A DNA stretch of 64,000 bases. It comes from Paramacrobiotus metropolitanus. Taxonomy: Eukaryota > Tardigrada > Eutardigrada > Parachela > Macrobiotidae. The position numbers and the translations under genes are program-made. Below are positions 36,185-48,036 of the stretch, piece after piece. The DNA lies in the NCBI RefSeq assembly GCF_019649055.1, contig NW_026570228.1, positions 2,108,001 through 2,172,000 of the forward strand, in the 5' to 3' direction. Under the pieces are notes generated by a model. That model was given only the letters and a program-made list of their open reading frames with translations, was not told the DNA's origin and searched no databases. Each line of letters opens with the position of its first letter. The stretch's first letter is position 1.

Positions 36185-38989
36185 ATGGCGCACAAGTACG
36201 AATCCTTTGTGAATTCCCAGCGTCGAGGCACGGTCTCCGAGATCAGCAGTCGTTGGCAGAATGCCCTATCGAAAAGCGAGCTGTGCGATGTGGAATTCGC
36301 CGTGGGACGCCTGTTTGGCGCCGTGAAGAGACTTCGCGCACATAAGTACGGTTGAAGTTTAACAGCGTCCACCTCCGTTATGGGTTAGCCAGCTGCAGGA
36401 TGTTGTTGGCTTAGTCGGCAACACACATTGGTTTTCTTAGGTTGACTCTCAGCATCAGCAGCGATGTGTTCTACACGATGTTCAACGGGAGCTTGGCCGA
36501 GCGTGCTGGCATCCCCATCGACATTCCGGATATTCCTGCAGACGCGTTCACTAACATGCTTAGGTAGGTGCTAGCGGAAATTACATAAAAATTCTTAAAT
36601 TTGTCTAAAATTCTTGCGAAAGTAAACGCTCTTAGCCTTGTCCTTAATCGATTTCTTTGCAGTATGTTTTCATGTGTGAGTATGCGTAATTACTGTAGAG
36701 CGATTTCTCGTTCCAACCAGCCAACCGGTTCATCGTTTTCGTATATGTACCGATCGCTTCGTCCTTTTTTTATTACTTACTATGTTTTTCAAACTACATT
36801 AATAACATTATTATTATTTATTTAATATTATTTTTCTATTAGTATTAATTTTAGCGATTGCAGTAACCAAACTCCAGTAACGCAAATATAGTATCATGTT
36901 GTAATTTTTCTGTCACTTTGACTGTCCACCACTGTAAAGAGGCACCGGCTGCGCACGAAGATCATAAATTCCTTCTTATTACCGTCCATAGATCGCTTGC
37001 GGTAATGGATGCCCAGTGTTTTCCCGTTTCAGCTACATCTACACCGGTGCCGTTGAAGATCTCCAACCGGAGAACGCAGTGCAGACACTGTACTGCGCCG
37101 ATAAGTACGACTTGCCATGGCTGGCCGAATACTGCACGGACTTTATTCTCGATGACTTAAAAGCCGACAACTGCCTCATGTATCTGGAAAATGTGAGTAT
37201 AGTATATTTCCAGGCAGCCCTTGAAGCATTTTCTAAACGGTACCAAATTGCGCTATGCGTGTAGGGCATCGTTTTCTTTACGCTGTGAGGACTATTTTGT
37301 TAATACCGTAAATCTCAGGAAAGCTTGCGTTTCGATTGTATGCTGGAGAAAATGTACGCGTACGTTGGAAGCCCTCTCCGTATGCAGAAGGGCGGGTGAT
37401 ACTAGTTTTAATGCAGTACAATATTTTTAACGCTGTGCATTTTGACAGGCGAAAAGCTGGACTCCAGACTGTGATGTTGTGGTGGAGAAATGTTTGGACA
37501 TTGTGGACGCATCCACCGCGGGCGTTTTCCAGTCGGATTATTTCATCAAGTTGGAGCGCAAAACGCTGGAGTTGATTCTACAGCGCAGCACATTGTCAGC
37601 GGAGGAGAATGTCATCTATATGGCTGTCGAAGAGTAGGTTGCACCAACGATAACCGGCTTGCTGCAGACCATCACTTTCTTTCTCAAATTGTATCAATGT
37701 TTTTGAATGTTTGTCTTGTTGCGCACAGATGGGCGAAGGCTGCCTGCCTTGGCAAGAAGGTATCTGCTTCTGCAACCAATCGGCGCCAAGCACTGGGTCC
37801 GGTATTTTTCCTTATCCGCTTTGCTTTGCTGACGGACGCTCAACTGACCAACGGACCGGTTAAGGTTGGTATTAATTATGTCTTAAAATACAGCTTGCAC
37901 AGCCAAGTTCGAGCAGTAACAGGAGTTTCTCACCCTCCAACTTTGGAATCTGAAATTTTGAAATTTTGATTTTTGAAGGATAGTTTTAGATCTGAAGTAC
38001 CTTTCGGGATCATGTTTCCATGCAAATACATATTAAAGGTGTAGGAAACAAGAGCCAGAATATTATTTTCATTTTTTTGCAAGAAATAAGCATTTTCATT
38101 CAGTGTTGTTTCAAACGCTGTGGATGTTTGAAACGTATAAGGTGGTAACGTAATTTCCTAGGGGTCCCTCCCTAACTTCTGTGGAAACACTCACATCTTG
38201 CCGTAAACAATCAGTGCGTAAAACAACCACATTCCGCAGTCGGCACTCTCTTTAGCATACAAGATTGTGGGAGGCAGAACTGAGGTCACCTCGAGCATTG
38301 ATTGCGTAAAGCTCTGATAACCCCTAATGGATACCTTTAGGCCTACTCAACGGTTTCCGAAAATATTGGTTGGTTTTTTTTGGAGTTGCAGTTATAAGCA
38401 AATTTATTTCACAAAACTCCCGCAGCTTAGATGTATATTGACCTGTTCAAGGTCGGTTCCAACTGCGTTTAATATTTGCAGAGTGGTCTACTGAATCTCA
38501 AAGAAATGCGTAAAGTTTTGATACAGAAGCATGGAACAGATGCCGACGCATCCAAGGAAGGTCCGCTGGCTTTTTTCTAAAGAGCCACGGAAGCTGGTGA
38601 CGTGTCGTTTTCTAATCAGATACACGTATAAGCTGATGGAGAAGACTTTCGTGCTGTACACCGAAGGCAGTTATTATCCTGCCATGGTCACAGGAATTGA
38701 TGAGGTGGATTATGTTTGGATTTACGAAATGGAAGCACACGAGGAAAAAGGTTTGGTCTCCGTTAATTGCCACCATTCTGTTCGTGCCTCCGTTCGTGCC
38801 GCGGATATTCTGAAGCGTGGTTTGCCGGTGGAAGTATACATTGATGGAGAATATAAGAAGGCGACGTACGGTTCGCTACGGGCTGGACGACATACGGTCT
38901 GCGTTGGTGACCGCGAATACAGTGTGGAATTCACGAAGCTGAAGATTGCGCGTATTGATGTTGAGAACTGGCTGGCTGATCAGCAGTAG
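36185..38989 (+). CDS. BTB-BACK domain protein, with an apparent frameshift near the end
   Basis: Six exons (36185-36345, 36441-36563, 37033-37192, 37449-37633, 37729-37864, 38482 onward) join in phase. A BTB/POZ domain lies at about 33-140: CDVEFAVG, HKLTLSISSDVFYTMF, YIYTGAVEDL, YCADKYDLPWL. A BACK domain lies at about 145-235. IRFALLTDAQLTNGPVKSGL matches the BTBD1/2/3/6 family, which serve as Cullin-3 adaptors for ubiquitination. In the last exon the frame stops at TAA 38578-38580. Dropping one T from the T6 run at 38571-38576 continues into an open frame to TGA-free 38989 (stop TAG at 38987). The added 136 or so residues (VLYTEGSYYPAMVTG; VEVYIDGEYKKATYG) look Tudor-like rather than the PHR domain usual in BTBD3/6. 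As written the protein is 287 residues; corrected it is longer. The domain call is firm; the C-terminus is uncertain. Confidence 0.82.
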
Positions 38990-39457
38990 CGAGTCTGCGA
39001 CATGGATGGAATTTACGACGCCACCGGTTCTCTGGTTTAATTTCGCTGATTATCCTTTGTGATGTATCTTTACATTAAAATTTGTTGTCTATGTTGTTGC
39101 CGTTTGGATACACACAAAATTTTTGTTTTTCTTTTTATCATAGGAAATAGTTTTATGTGCAGATGGCAGAGTCAGTTTCCGATAGATTTATTTATTTGTC
39201 AGTTGTCGTTTTTTGCATTTGTTGCATCAGTGCTTAGTTTGATACTAAAGATACGTTAAAGTAATACCTGGCAATTCCATAAGTGCACTCGTACTGCGCA
39301 TTACTTATGAGATGAAATATAGATATGACAAAATATGTCTAAGTGAATGCATAATCGAAGAAGGTCGACCAGGACAAATTAACGCACTTATATCGGTATG
39401 TAACAAAAATGTTTTATAAAAAAAAATTGGCAAGCAGGTCCTTTCTAAGTGGATTTA
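38990..39457. other. Convergent 3' spacer between two BTB genes
   Basis: T-rich then A-rich sequence between two genes that converge. It presumably holds both 3' UTRs. No gene is supported. Confidence 0.6.
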
Positions 39458-41546
39458 TCATTGTGAGGCGTCATGTATACGAAGATCGCCCGGTATTTTA
39501 GATTCACTGTCCACATTTTCTTTAGTCCCAGCTAACAGTCCGTATTGTGCTAAAACATCCAGGAAGAATTCAGTGTTATACTGGCGTAACTCGTCTAGTC
39601 CACCGGCTTCCGCAAACTGTGACATATTATGGATACTGAGCTGCAGAGATGCTTCGCGTAGCCTTTTCAAATCATGCTGATTGGATAATATCAGCATGCG
39701 AGCGGCACTGGCCACGTTCAGGGAAGAGCACAAGCATTCCTGACAAACGGCACGGAGATCCGCGAGATCATATTTATCCGCGGCGACGACAAGCTTTTCC
39801 GCCATAATGGAAAGGTCAGCACATGTTGCAGTGTACCTGTACAGATTTACCTATTAGTGGTAATACCAATATTGTGTTTTCTTACAATTTGTACAAAAGA
39901 CCGATTCGGTATTACAATAGGTACTTATGTGTAATTAATTTATACAGTGCGTTCAAATGCATGCACACTTTAAAAGGGCAGTCATGAAGGATCGAAGGTC
40001 CGCGCAGGTCAGCGAATCTGTTTGTGCAGTATAGTTAGGTATCATTATCAACTTAAAAAATACGTAGTCGCAGCGAATTGAACGCAACATTCTCTGGCAA
40101 AAACAAATAAATTAAAGCGAGCATTTTGAAAGAATGTACTTATGTGCTGATTACGATTGTGGCATTGTGCAGTACTTGTTTACATGAATTCCAGCATTGC
40201 CGCTATCGTCTCTCCATCCGTATCATCAATACGACAAATACCATTTTCAGCTTCCGTTGTCGGATGTATTAACATGGCGGCGAATACTTTAGAGCGAGCG
40301 ATGAGGATGGCTTTATGAACAGGAAATAATCCGTTATCCGACGACACCAGCACCATATCACAGCCCTCTTGCGATGTGTACAACTTCCGGAGATCATCCA
40401 GCAAATAACTGGCACCGATTTCCATCGGTGTGCTTAAGCGATCCACATGGAGGGTATGTACTAAAAATTCTATCACAGCCTGGATGCGTAGTACATCGTC
40501 CTGGATGTAGCGCTGACCGGAAGCGAAAAGCTGCCGGTGCGAGATGAACTCGATTTTGCCCCAAGAAGGAAAACCGGCATTGCTGTGCACGAAGGGTTTG
40601 TTGCTGGCTGGCGGTTCATACAGAACGTTGCCCTTGTCGTCAACAATGCTGCAAAAAATATAGTAAACACAGTATATGCGATTAGCTGCCTTAGGCGATT
40701 TCCACTTAATGCACCTCACGTGCGCATCGGGTAATTATATAACTTTCAAAACGCAAAAACAATTGAACAGAGCTCAAGTTCTATGTACCTCGTACAATAC
40801 GTGTATTCCAGCTATTAAACCACTGTTTACGTAAACTCACGATTACCTGTATATTAAACAAAATTCACAATTTTCTTTGTGGCAGTATCAAAATTTCAAG
40901 TGTCGATATAGCAGAACTGATCGTGAAATACACACATGGAAATAACGTGAAATACACACATGGAAATAACGTGAAATACACACGTGTACGTATATGCCAG
41001 TTATGACCTTCGTAAGCAGAAAGACAAACTCACATCTTCCCAAGGAAATACAATAATCATCATTAAAGTTTTTACAAATACAGTAGGTACGGTAGTTGTA
41101 GGTTAACCACATAAAATTATCATCCGCATAATTATGATGTAAATTAAGTTACACAAATTACGTATTACGTACGAGTAGTAGATAATTCATCTAAATTTGT
41201 AATGATAAAGTTTTTTGTGCACGTACCGTAGCGTATGAGTCGCAGCAATTTCTTCCCCCTCTTTCAGTTTTTTGCAGCAGACAAACAACGAAACAAAATC
41301 TTCGTCTTTTCCGCCGCTGGATTTATTCTTCACACGGTGTAACGGTGTCATTTGCAGACACCATTCCGCTCTGCTGTTTTTCAGTCCGAGATTAAACACT
41401 CGCACCGGACCGGAAAATATTGCTGTGGTCAAGTGTTGGCGGAACTTGAATTTATCCACCCGCCAGTTAATAACTACATTGGCCAATGTTCCTTTCGTCT
41501 CCGTATCCACGGTGGCGGAGAAGGATTTTGTAACAGGATCACCCAT
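39458..41546 (-). CDS. MATH-BTB domain protein (SPOP-like)
   Basis: Three minus-strand exons (41546-41227, 40648-40184, 39836-39458) join in phase to 387 residues. A MATH/TRAF-type domain fills about 20-168. Recognisable blocks are VINWRVDKFKF, EWCLQMTPLH, FVSLFVCC and SWGKIEFISHRQLF. A BTB domain follows at about 190-300: GCDMVLVSSDNGLFPVHKAI, LIARSKVFAAML, YTATCADL, LVVAADKYDLADL. Then comes a short helical tail that could be a 3-box. MATH binds substrates and BTB binds Cullin-3, so SPOP/MEL-26-type ubiquitin-ligase adaptor work in nucleus or cytoplasm is likely. Typical SPOP is 374 residues, close to this. The first intron holds a 24-bp minisatellite. It converges on the BTB-BACK gene; the two are not close paralogues because that one lacks MATH. 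Confidence 0.85.
40922..40983. repeat. 24-bp minisatellite, about 2.6 copies, in an intron
   Basis: The unit CGTGAAATACACACATGGAA plus ATAA is repeated at 40922, 40946 and, partly, 40970, with no mismatch, in the first intron of the MATH-BTB gene. Confidence 0.9.
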
Positions 41547-42059
41547 AACGTAAACAAGTACTTAAGTATACGTTTAGTAAGTACACTGTTTATGCGGCTC
41601 ATACACAACAAACTTTATGCAGTATTTTTGGCGTCCAGTAATCGTAATTGCGATAATGCAGGAACACACCAATGCGAAAATCCAGAACATAATTCAGAAT
41701 TCGAACACTTAATACGCAAACGCACATAAAAACTTAATGAACCTACACGATAATAGGTTCCATACTGCGAGGTATAAGATGCGTAATTATAATCCGAGGA
41801 AATTGTGGTTAATCATTTGGTCATAAACCTGTTTCGTGTGAGTCAACTGCGGCCCTACTCCGCACTGGCAATGAAAGTAATTCTCTAATAATTAAAGTTG
41901 TCATGAGTACGAGGAACTTCCCTGAAGTACTTAATTTATCGGAAACAATTATTGCGTATTGTATTCAGATTCGCTTAATGCAAATACTCAAATGTGTAAA
42001 CAAAGACATTCAGAGACAACCAAATTTTCAACAGCAGACACTGCAAAACAACAACCCAA
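41547..42059. other. 5' spacer of the MATH-BTB gene up to the LINE remnant
   Basis: AT-rich with short frames only. It probably includes the MATH-BTB promoter. No gene is supported. Confidence 0.5.
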
Positions 42060-42633
42060 CTTCAACGTAAAGTGCATGCCTGTGTACAGCCACACCTTGA
42101 CTACGGGTCAGGTACGTGGTCGCCGGCATCTTCGGCTTTACGCGACAAGATAGACAGGGCACAGCGGAAAGCACTGCGGGCGATTTCTGATTACAAGGAG
42201 CGGGTTACACCCGAGCTGTATCAGAAACTGCGCATCCTGCCGGTGTACGACCGTTGGAAGCAGTCGGAAGCGGTTTGGTTGTATAAGATCTACAACCACG
42301 AAGCATACCATCCGCCGAGGTACATGGTCGAGATGATCGACTTCACGGATTTCGGAATGCGGTACAACCTGCGGAACCCAACGAGAATTGCTGCCAGAGC
42401 GAAGAAGAAGATCGGAGAAGGCACGCTGGCCATGCGACTAAAGAACATCTTTGAGCGCATACAAAAGTTAACTTGCATATACTCAGTGTTGATGGTGGGA
42501 TTTTTCAAATTTGCTCTCCGAACAGTTGATCTGTCTTAGAAATTGTTATTTTGTTTAGTGTTGTGCCGACCAGACGTTGAAGTCCCGTTTAGCGGGTTGT
42601 CTGCTCCTGATGTAATAATAATAATAATAATAA
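42060..42633 (+). mobile_element. 5'-truncated non-LTR retrotransposon (LINE) 3' end
   Basis: An open frame to TAG at 42537-42539 matches the C-terminal end of a LINE reverse transcriptase. VHACVQPHLDYGSGTWSP and RDKIDRAQRKALRAIS are the typical thumb-region blocks. A basic tail follows. The catalytic RT core and endonuclease are missing, so this is a dead 5' truncation. A short 3' UTR contains the small hairpin CCCGTTTAGCGGG and ends in (TAA)7 at 42613-42633. Such TAA tails are seen in I-, Jockey- or CR1-like clades. The clade is not resolved. Confidence 0.75.
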
Positions 42634-43019
42634 AGGGAAGTAATATAAACCAAAACGGCCTGCACATGTCTAATCTCACCGCAAACGGCTAACAAATGTA
42701 CAACAGTATACAAAATATACAACAAAATGTACAGAGGTTTACATTTTGCAATATTACAACGGAATAAAGGTAAGAGAAGTTCAAAAATACCGAGAAAGAG
42801 ATCGATCCTCAGGTCAGATCGTGTAAACTTTAAAAACGTAAAATTTAAAATGCAAAACAATCCCGGGCTTCCGTTGTTTTCACGCAATGCAGATACGTAG
42901 ACCAGAAAGAATTTTCACCATCGCCATTCACAAAGTCTGAAAAATGCAATCGAATTATTATGCACACCAACCTGTCATTACTATCCCGCTAAAATGTATA
43001 CAAAATAAGCCGGAAGCGT
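42634..43019. other. Spacer between LINE remnant and LTR element
   Basis: Short AT-rich stretch with no supported gene. Confidence 0.5.
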
Positions 43020-43188
43020 TGTCACGTCTTGGCACAGATGTTTATTGTGCCACTCTGGCCGGATAGATACTGAGTAATAATGATAATAATGGAAATACTC
43101 GTAGTACCACATAAAATGCGTCCTCTACAGGTCAACACAGTCATGCGGGTTGCTACGCGCTAATATGGCGCGTAGCCACTACACTACA
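43020..43188 (-). repeat. 3' LTR (in element orientation)
   Basis: 169 bp, identical by eye to 44147-44315. It contains a 9-bp stem hairpin at about 43152-43176 and the 8-mer TACTCGTA near 43096. Confidence 0.88.
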
Positions 43189-43223
43189 TCTTCACCCTTA
43201 AAATGAAGTGAAAAAGCAGAACA

Positions 43224-44062
43224 TTATGGCAAAATGTCGAAATAATCTTCCTCGACATTGTAGACGGTATTGACCTTTCCTTCTTCTTGTTGTCCTTCTG
43301 CTGGCATGCCCTCTCTATATGGCCTTTCATGCCGCAACCATTGCATCTGGTGTTTTATACCAGCATTCTTCTGGCGTATGCCGCCAGGATCCACATCTTT
43401 ACATTTCCGCCGGGACGGCATCTCTTCTTCACTTCCACTTTCGTCATCATTCTCTTCCTGTCTCTTTCTCTACTGCTCTTCTCCTCTTTCTTCACTCTTA
43501 TTTCTCGCTTCTTAATGTTGTTCACCACATTCTCTTCCACATTAGTTTTTCTCGCCTCTTTCACGCTTGTTTCATATTTGATAGCAATTTGGAGGGCGGC
43601 GTCGAACGTCTTCAGCTCTTGCAGCATTAGGTAGCGTCTTGTTGCGTCGCTTTTGACGCCTGCCACGAGCACAGCACTTAAATTCTTCTCCAGCACTGTT
43701 GCCGGAAAGTCGCATAGGATCGTTTTGTCACGTAAACGTGTCGCGAAGTCCACCAGGCTTTCTTTTTTCGTCCTGAAGACTGAAGAACAGCGCCCACTCG
43801 GTTATTTGGTTCGTGTACGGGCGTAGGCCGTTTCCAGCTTCGTGACCAGTTCACCCAGTGTGAAGTCGGACGGCATCTTGGGTTTGCACATCGAAACTAA
43901 AAGCTGCAGGGCCTTCGTGTCCAGACTGTTTATTAGCAAGGCACGGTGCTTGTCCGTATGAAGGTCGGTCAGCACAGTATAATTATCATACAAAAACTTC
44001 CACGCCTTCCAGTCCATGGTTTCCGGATTGAACTTGGTCAATTGATCGGTTGTGGTCGTCAT
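43224..44062 (-). pseudogene. Broken gag-like coding region with zinc knuckle
   Basis: The minus-strand frame from 44062 encodes about 86 residues of capsid-like gag (it contains WKAWKFLYDNY). It stops at 43802, and the similarity resumes in another frame (about 43780-43355). A perfect CCHC zinc knuckle (C-x2-C-x4-H-x4-C) is read in a third frame at 43345-43304. A final acidic stretch ends at 43224. At least two frame changes are therefore needed. Either the gag is dead or single-base assembly errors broke it. It is retrotransposon-derived, not host. Confidence 0.7.
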
Positions 44063-44146
44063 TTTCGATCTCTTATTATATAGCGCTCGCTTTCCTCTTC
44101 TCCTTTCCCGCTTCAGAGTTCAGAGAATACTACACTTCACGCCAAT

Positions 44147-44315
44147 TGTCACGTCTTGGCACAGATGTTTATTGTGCCACTCTGGCCGGATAGATACTGA
44201 GTAATAATGATAATAATGGAAATACTCGTAGTACCACATAAAATGCGTCCTCTACAGGTCAACACAGTCATGCGGGTTGCTACGCGCTAATATGGCGCGT
44301 AGCCACTACACTACA
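44147..44315 (-). repeat. 5' LTR (in element orientation)
   Basis: 169 bp, identical by eye to the other LTR. On the minus strand it starts TGTAGTGTAGTGG and ends GACGTGACA, immediately followed by the candidate primer-binding site. Confidence 0.88.
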
Positions 44316-44934
44316 AACCGTGAATGCTATACTTACGTAAACGAATACAGCATACTGTTAAATTTCTTACAGTTCGAAAAAATTGTTGTCACAAACTAAC
44401 AAATAAGTAAATACCATCGATATCAAATAAAACACTCAAACACGATTCAAATTACATATTTAGCCGGCAAAATCACAGAAAAGCTATAGGCAGATCGAAA
44501 TAACCGAAATATAATAAAAAGACTTTGCTATTCAGTATATTTCTGAGCAGTCTTCGATAAGCGGCAATGCGCTGAAAGCTAAATTAGCCAATGAAAGTAA
44601 AGCAAAATAAGTAGCACACTCACCAGCTATAGAAGCCGCTACAGCATCTCCAAATCGCACCACTAAAAATTCAGACCATTCACCACCGGCAGGCGATGAT
44701 TTTACCAAAGAAAGCCCAAACAAGTCTTACCTTTAACCAACAACAACAAGATTAAAACCAAAACAACCATCCACGGAAAAAAACCTCGAATCCCCTTTCG
44801 CATCCGCACCTAAACCAACAAGCAATGGTCGTTGTGATTCACATGATCATGAGAAGCGAAAAACAATAAATATTCTAAAGTCATAAGCAGGTTAGTCCTC
44901 ACTGCAACATTGTACATTTACAGTACTTCCGTCT
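44316..44934. other. 3' spacer of the coiled-coil gene
   Basis: AT-rich. It probably holds the 3' UTR of the minus-strand coiled-coil gene. A 63-codon minus frame at 44532-44723 has hydrophobic stretches but no splice link. No gene is supported. Confidence 0.45.
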
Positions 44935-47265
44935 TCAGTAACCCAATTTCCGTACCGTGTGTTCTGCCACACTCTGCGCACTGTCCGCGCTTTCATCCGC
45001 CAAGGCGTCATCACCGGTATCGATGTCCATACGAATGCCGCTAGATGCTTCTTGCTCACCGCATGCCGCCACCAGTTCTTCTGCCGGCCAGAAAACATCA
45101 TCATCTCCAATTTCCTCATCATTAACGGCACAATCTGGCAAATCCACAATCGCAACTGCAGTTTAAAAAAATGTTTTCCACTGGATGCAACAAAACAGCA
45201 CTCCCAACTTTTCTCAATCGGACAACAAAAGTGTACGTAATTAACTGATTTCTATCTACATTACAGATATCACACCTTTTTCTTCATCCACAATCTCTTG
45301 AAAACTGTCATCCAAAGAAACCGACGATTCCAGCGATTCCGGTAGATATTCATCAGCACCATTACTATCACAGACTGCATTACATATAACTCGACATCCG
45401 ATTTCGTTAAGGGAATATGGTCACTTCCACACACTTCTTCAACTTCTGAAAAAATTCTTGATTACACAAAAACATTACAGGAAGCCGAGAAAGTATCTGT
45501 ACTTCTAGTAATACTTTGTTAAGCCTTACCGGCACCGTAGTCGGAAACCAAAAACGATATGACTACTCAGTAGGTAATTACTGGCGTAATTAACAACCGT
45601 AACATACACAGTTTGACTTTCGTCAGTAACAAAACCAATTCATCAACGAAATGTCGAATTAATTAAAGTACACCCAGCAAAACGACACCGCAATGCGAAA
45701 ATTCTCTCCAATAACCAATGATACTGCGCAGTCGTCTCACCTGAGCATTCGCTGGTGCCACTGCCGCGACAACTGTCACTGTCCTCGTCCAACTGAATAC
45801 CCGAATCATTCGTGTCCGGCTGCATCTCCTCCGGCTCGTCATAGTACGCCTTCTTCGGCAGTGGATACATGTGAAAATGGTTAATACCGCCGCGCATTTC
45901 CTTTCCCATCACGAAGTCGTGATTGCGATCGATCTGGCGCTGCAGCCGATCCGTGTCCCAACCGACCCTTTCCACTTCCCACGCAATACGTTCCCGAATG
46001 TACTGGGAATCTTTCAGCCAATCCGTATATGTTGTCTGGACGGTGTCGTCAACGTGCTTCAATTTGTATGTCAATTCATCCACGCGGTAGGTCAGCTCTT
46101 TCAGTGAGGTGGCGAAATACTCGCGGTCAGCCTTCATTACATTATATACATCCACCATGATCGAAGATTTCAGCTCCTTCAACCAGTTGTTTTCCTGTAA
46201 TCAAACTACAACTGTTACTTCAAATGGTTTTTAACTAAATAAACTGAATTAATTACTAGCAGTGGCACTAACAGAATACGCTAAATAAAATTACGTATTG
46301 GGTACTGTAATAGTACATTTTCTTTTACAGAATAAAGATTCATAAGAACACACATGCTACTCGATCAACGCTTGGAATAACGGGAAACGAAAAATTTTGC
46401 CGATCTGCAGGCTGTACTCGTAAATCGGTATGTCTGCTAGAATACGAATGTAGTAATTATGATAATTATTACCATTTAAAAATATAATACATACATCAAA
46501 ATCATTATTCCTGCGCTCGCTAATCATACTTATTCATACATAATGCATCTTTAACAATTAAAACAGGCTATGATTAAAATTAATACAATAATCAAGATAG
46601 GGCTAATAATAATTAATAATTATTATTACTTAATATACTATCGCCGCTTAATATTAATTTTAAAAACCACCCAACACAATTTTGCCTTTACATGATTAAC
46701 GAAAGGAGCCTGATGCCGATGATAACCGGAGCCAATCGCTACAGCGTTCTGAATGACAGGTTTCCGGACGCTTTGCGGCACACCGTCTGGATTATACCGT
46801 GGTGGCCGTGGACCAGGTTTCTGGTCTTCCTTGAAAATGGCCAAGACTTTCTGGTTCGCATAGACGCAGAATTCCTCCACCTCCTTCTTGGACGGATTCT
46901 GGCAGCCATCGCGCATCTGCCCGAGGAGATTGCTGATTTGATTGCGAATTTTCTGAGCCGTCGAGGCACGCTGGAGTAATGGTGTCCCGGGATCGGGATG
47001 GACGGCCTTTTCCAGCATCCGCTTCACTGAAACCGCTAGCATTACCACTGATTAATAAAATCCCAGCTATCAAATACATACTGCGCTGGTAATAATCCGC
47101 CGTTGCCTCGCCGGGATGCCGCTTCACCTGCTCATCCAGTTGATCGCTATCGCAGGATGCAACAGGCGGCGCGCTCAATATCGGAGTTTTCAGGACATTC
47201 TCCGGTTGTGTTGTCAAGCTGGCTATGCTTGTATTGGTTACGTTTAACTTATAAAAGTGTGGCAT
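44935..47265 (-). CDS. Unrecognised protein with helical/coiled-coil core and acidic tail
   Basis: Five minus-strand exons (47265-47082, 47026-46692, 46194-45741, 45374-45276, 45155-44935) join in phase at every junction to 430 residues. I do not recognise the family. Residues 60-150 are mixed helical with a Pro/Arg-rich stretch (KPGPRPPRYNPDGVPQ). Residues about 175-265 are strongly helical with heptad-like spacing (FATSLKELTYRVDELTYKL). The last 140 residues are very acidic, rich in Asp, Glu and Ser. There is no signal peptide, membrane segment or catalytic motif. The phase agreement across four introns and sustained codon structure support a real gene. A scaffold or chromatin-associated role is possible but speculative. 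Confidence 0.72.
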
Positions 47266-48036
47266 GTCTGATATTAATAAGGTTAACTTAGGAAAAAGCG
47301 CCCAAAGCTGAAGAAATCTCTAGTCTAGACAATGCCGAAGATCGAAGAAACATGAAAATGATGCGCAAATAATCTGTAAAATCAACAGGCTTGGCGCTTT
47401 GAGCTTTGATTCATAAGGAAAGACAGAAAAGCGGCACAGGAAAAATTGAATCACCCATTACGTCAGCATTTTTATATACGGGTATGTACCGGGATATTGC
47501 ACCAATGCGCTCAAACTGTCCGCAGTGTCATGCAGGAAGATTTCATCGTCTTTACCTTTCTATCTCTTGAATTCTCTTCTATTCTTTCTATTTTACTGCC
47601 AATGAATCTTTCATTTTTCTATTAATATTGCTTGTTTATCACTTCTGAAAAATGTTCCTGGAAGAATGAAGACAACGAGTTGAATTCTAAAACAGTCACC
47701 TAAAAAATTCAAATACGAGTGCTTTCCCATGGAATGTCCAAGCAATATGATGGCTGCCACTTGAGAGCGGTTGGCACGTGAAGTGATTTTGCAGTAAACT
47801 GCAAGGTTGTAAACAGTTCCCTTTTTCCACCAGCCGTTCTAAACTTCTTCAGGAAATTAAAAAAATTTTTACCCTTTCATTTTAGTGATTTTACCCAATA
47901 GAGTTGCGATCCTAGTTAAGTTTTTCCTTTTCTTGATCACTTGAAGCGATCCGGATTCAAGTAGACAAGAAGGGGTTGTATCACTGGCAGAGTGCTGGAA
48001 TTTTGGTTGTGCGATTACTGAAGGACACAGTGCACC
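47266..48036. other. Divergent spacer between the coiled-coil gene and UBXN1
   Basis: The two genes are transcribed away from each other, so this stretch carries both promoters. No TATA box is obvious. No additional gene is supported. Confidence 0.55.

Larger units (their letters stand above)
43020..44315 (-). mobile_element. Compact LTR retrotransposon, gag-only (LARD/TRIM-like)
   Basis: Two direct repeats of 169 bp that look identical (43020-43188, 44147-44315) start TG and end CA on the coding (minus) strand. They flank only 958 bp. Just inside the right LTR, two bases in, the minus strand reads TGGCGTGAAGTGTAG, a candidate tRNA primer-binding site. Just inside the left LTR lies the purine-rich AAGGGTGAAGA, a candidate polypurine tract. 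The interior encodes gag-like protein in broken frames and no protease, reverse transcriptase or integrase. The flanks AAGCGT and AACCGT form a 5-of-6 target duplication. Identical LTRs point to recent insertion by enzymes supplied in trans. Each LTR contains GCTACGCGC paired with GCGCGTAGC. Confidence 0.85.

Noticed and set aside
43270-43634. Hydrophobic plus-strand frames resembling membrane proteins
   Set aside because: They are antisense to the Lys/Glu-rich gag region of the LTR element, where complementary codons read as Phe/Leu/Ser.
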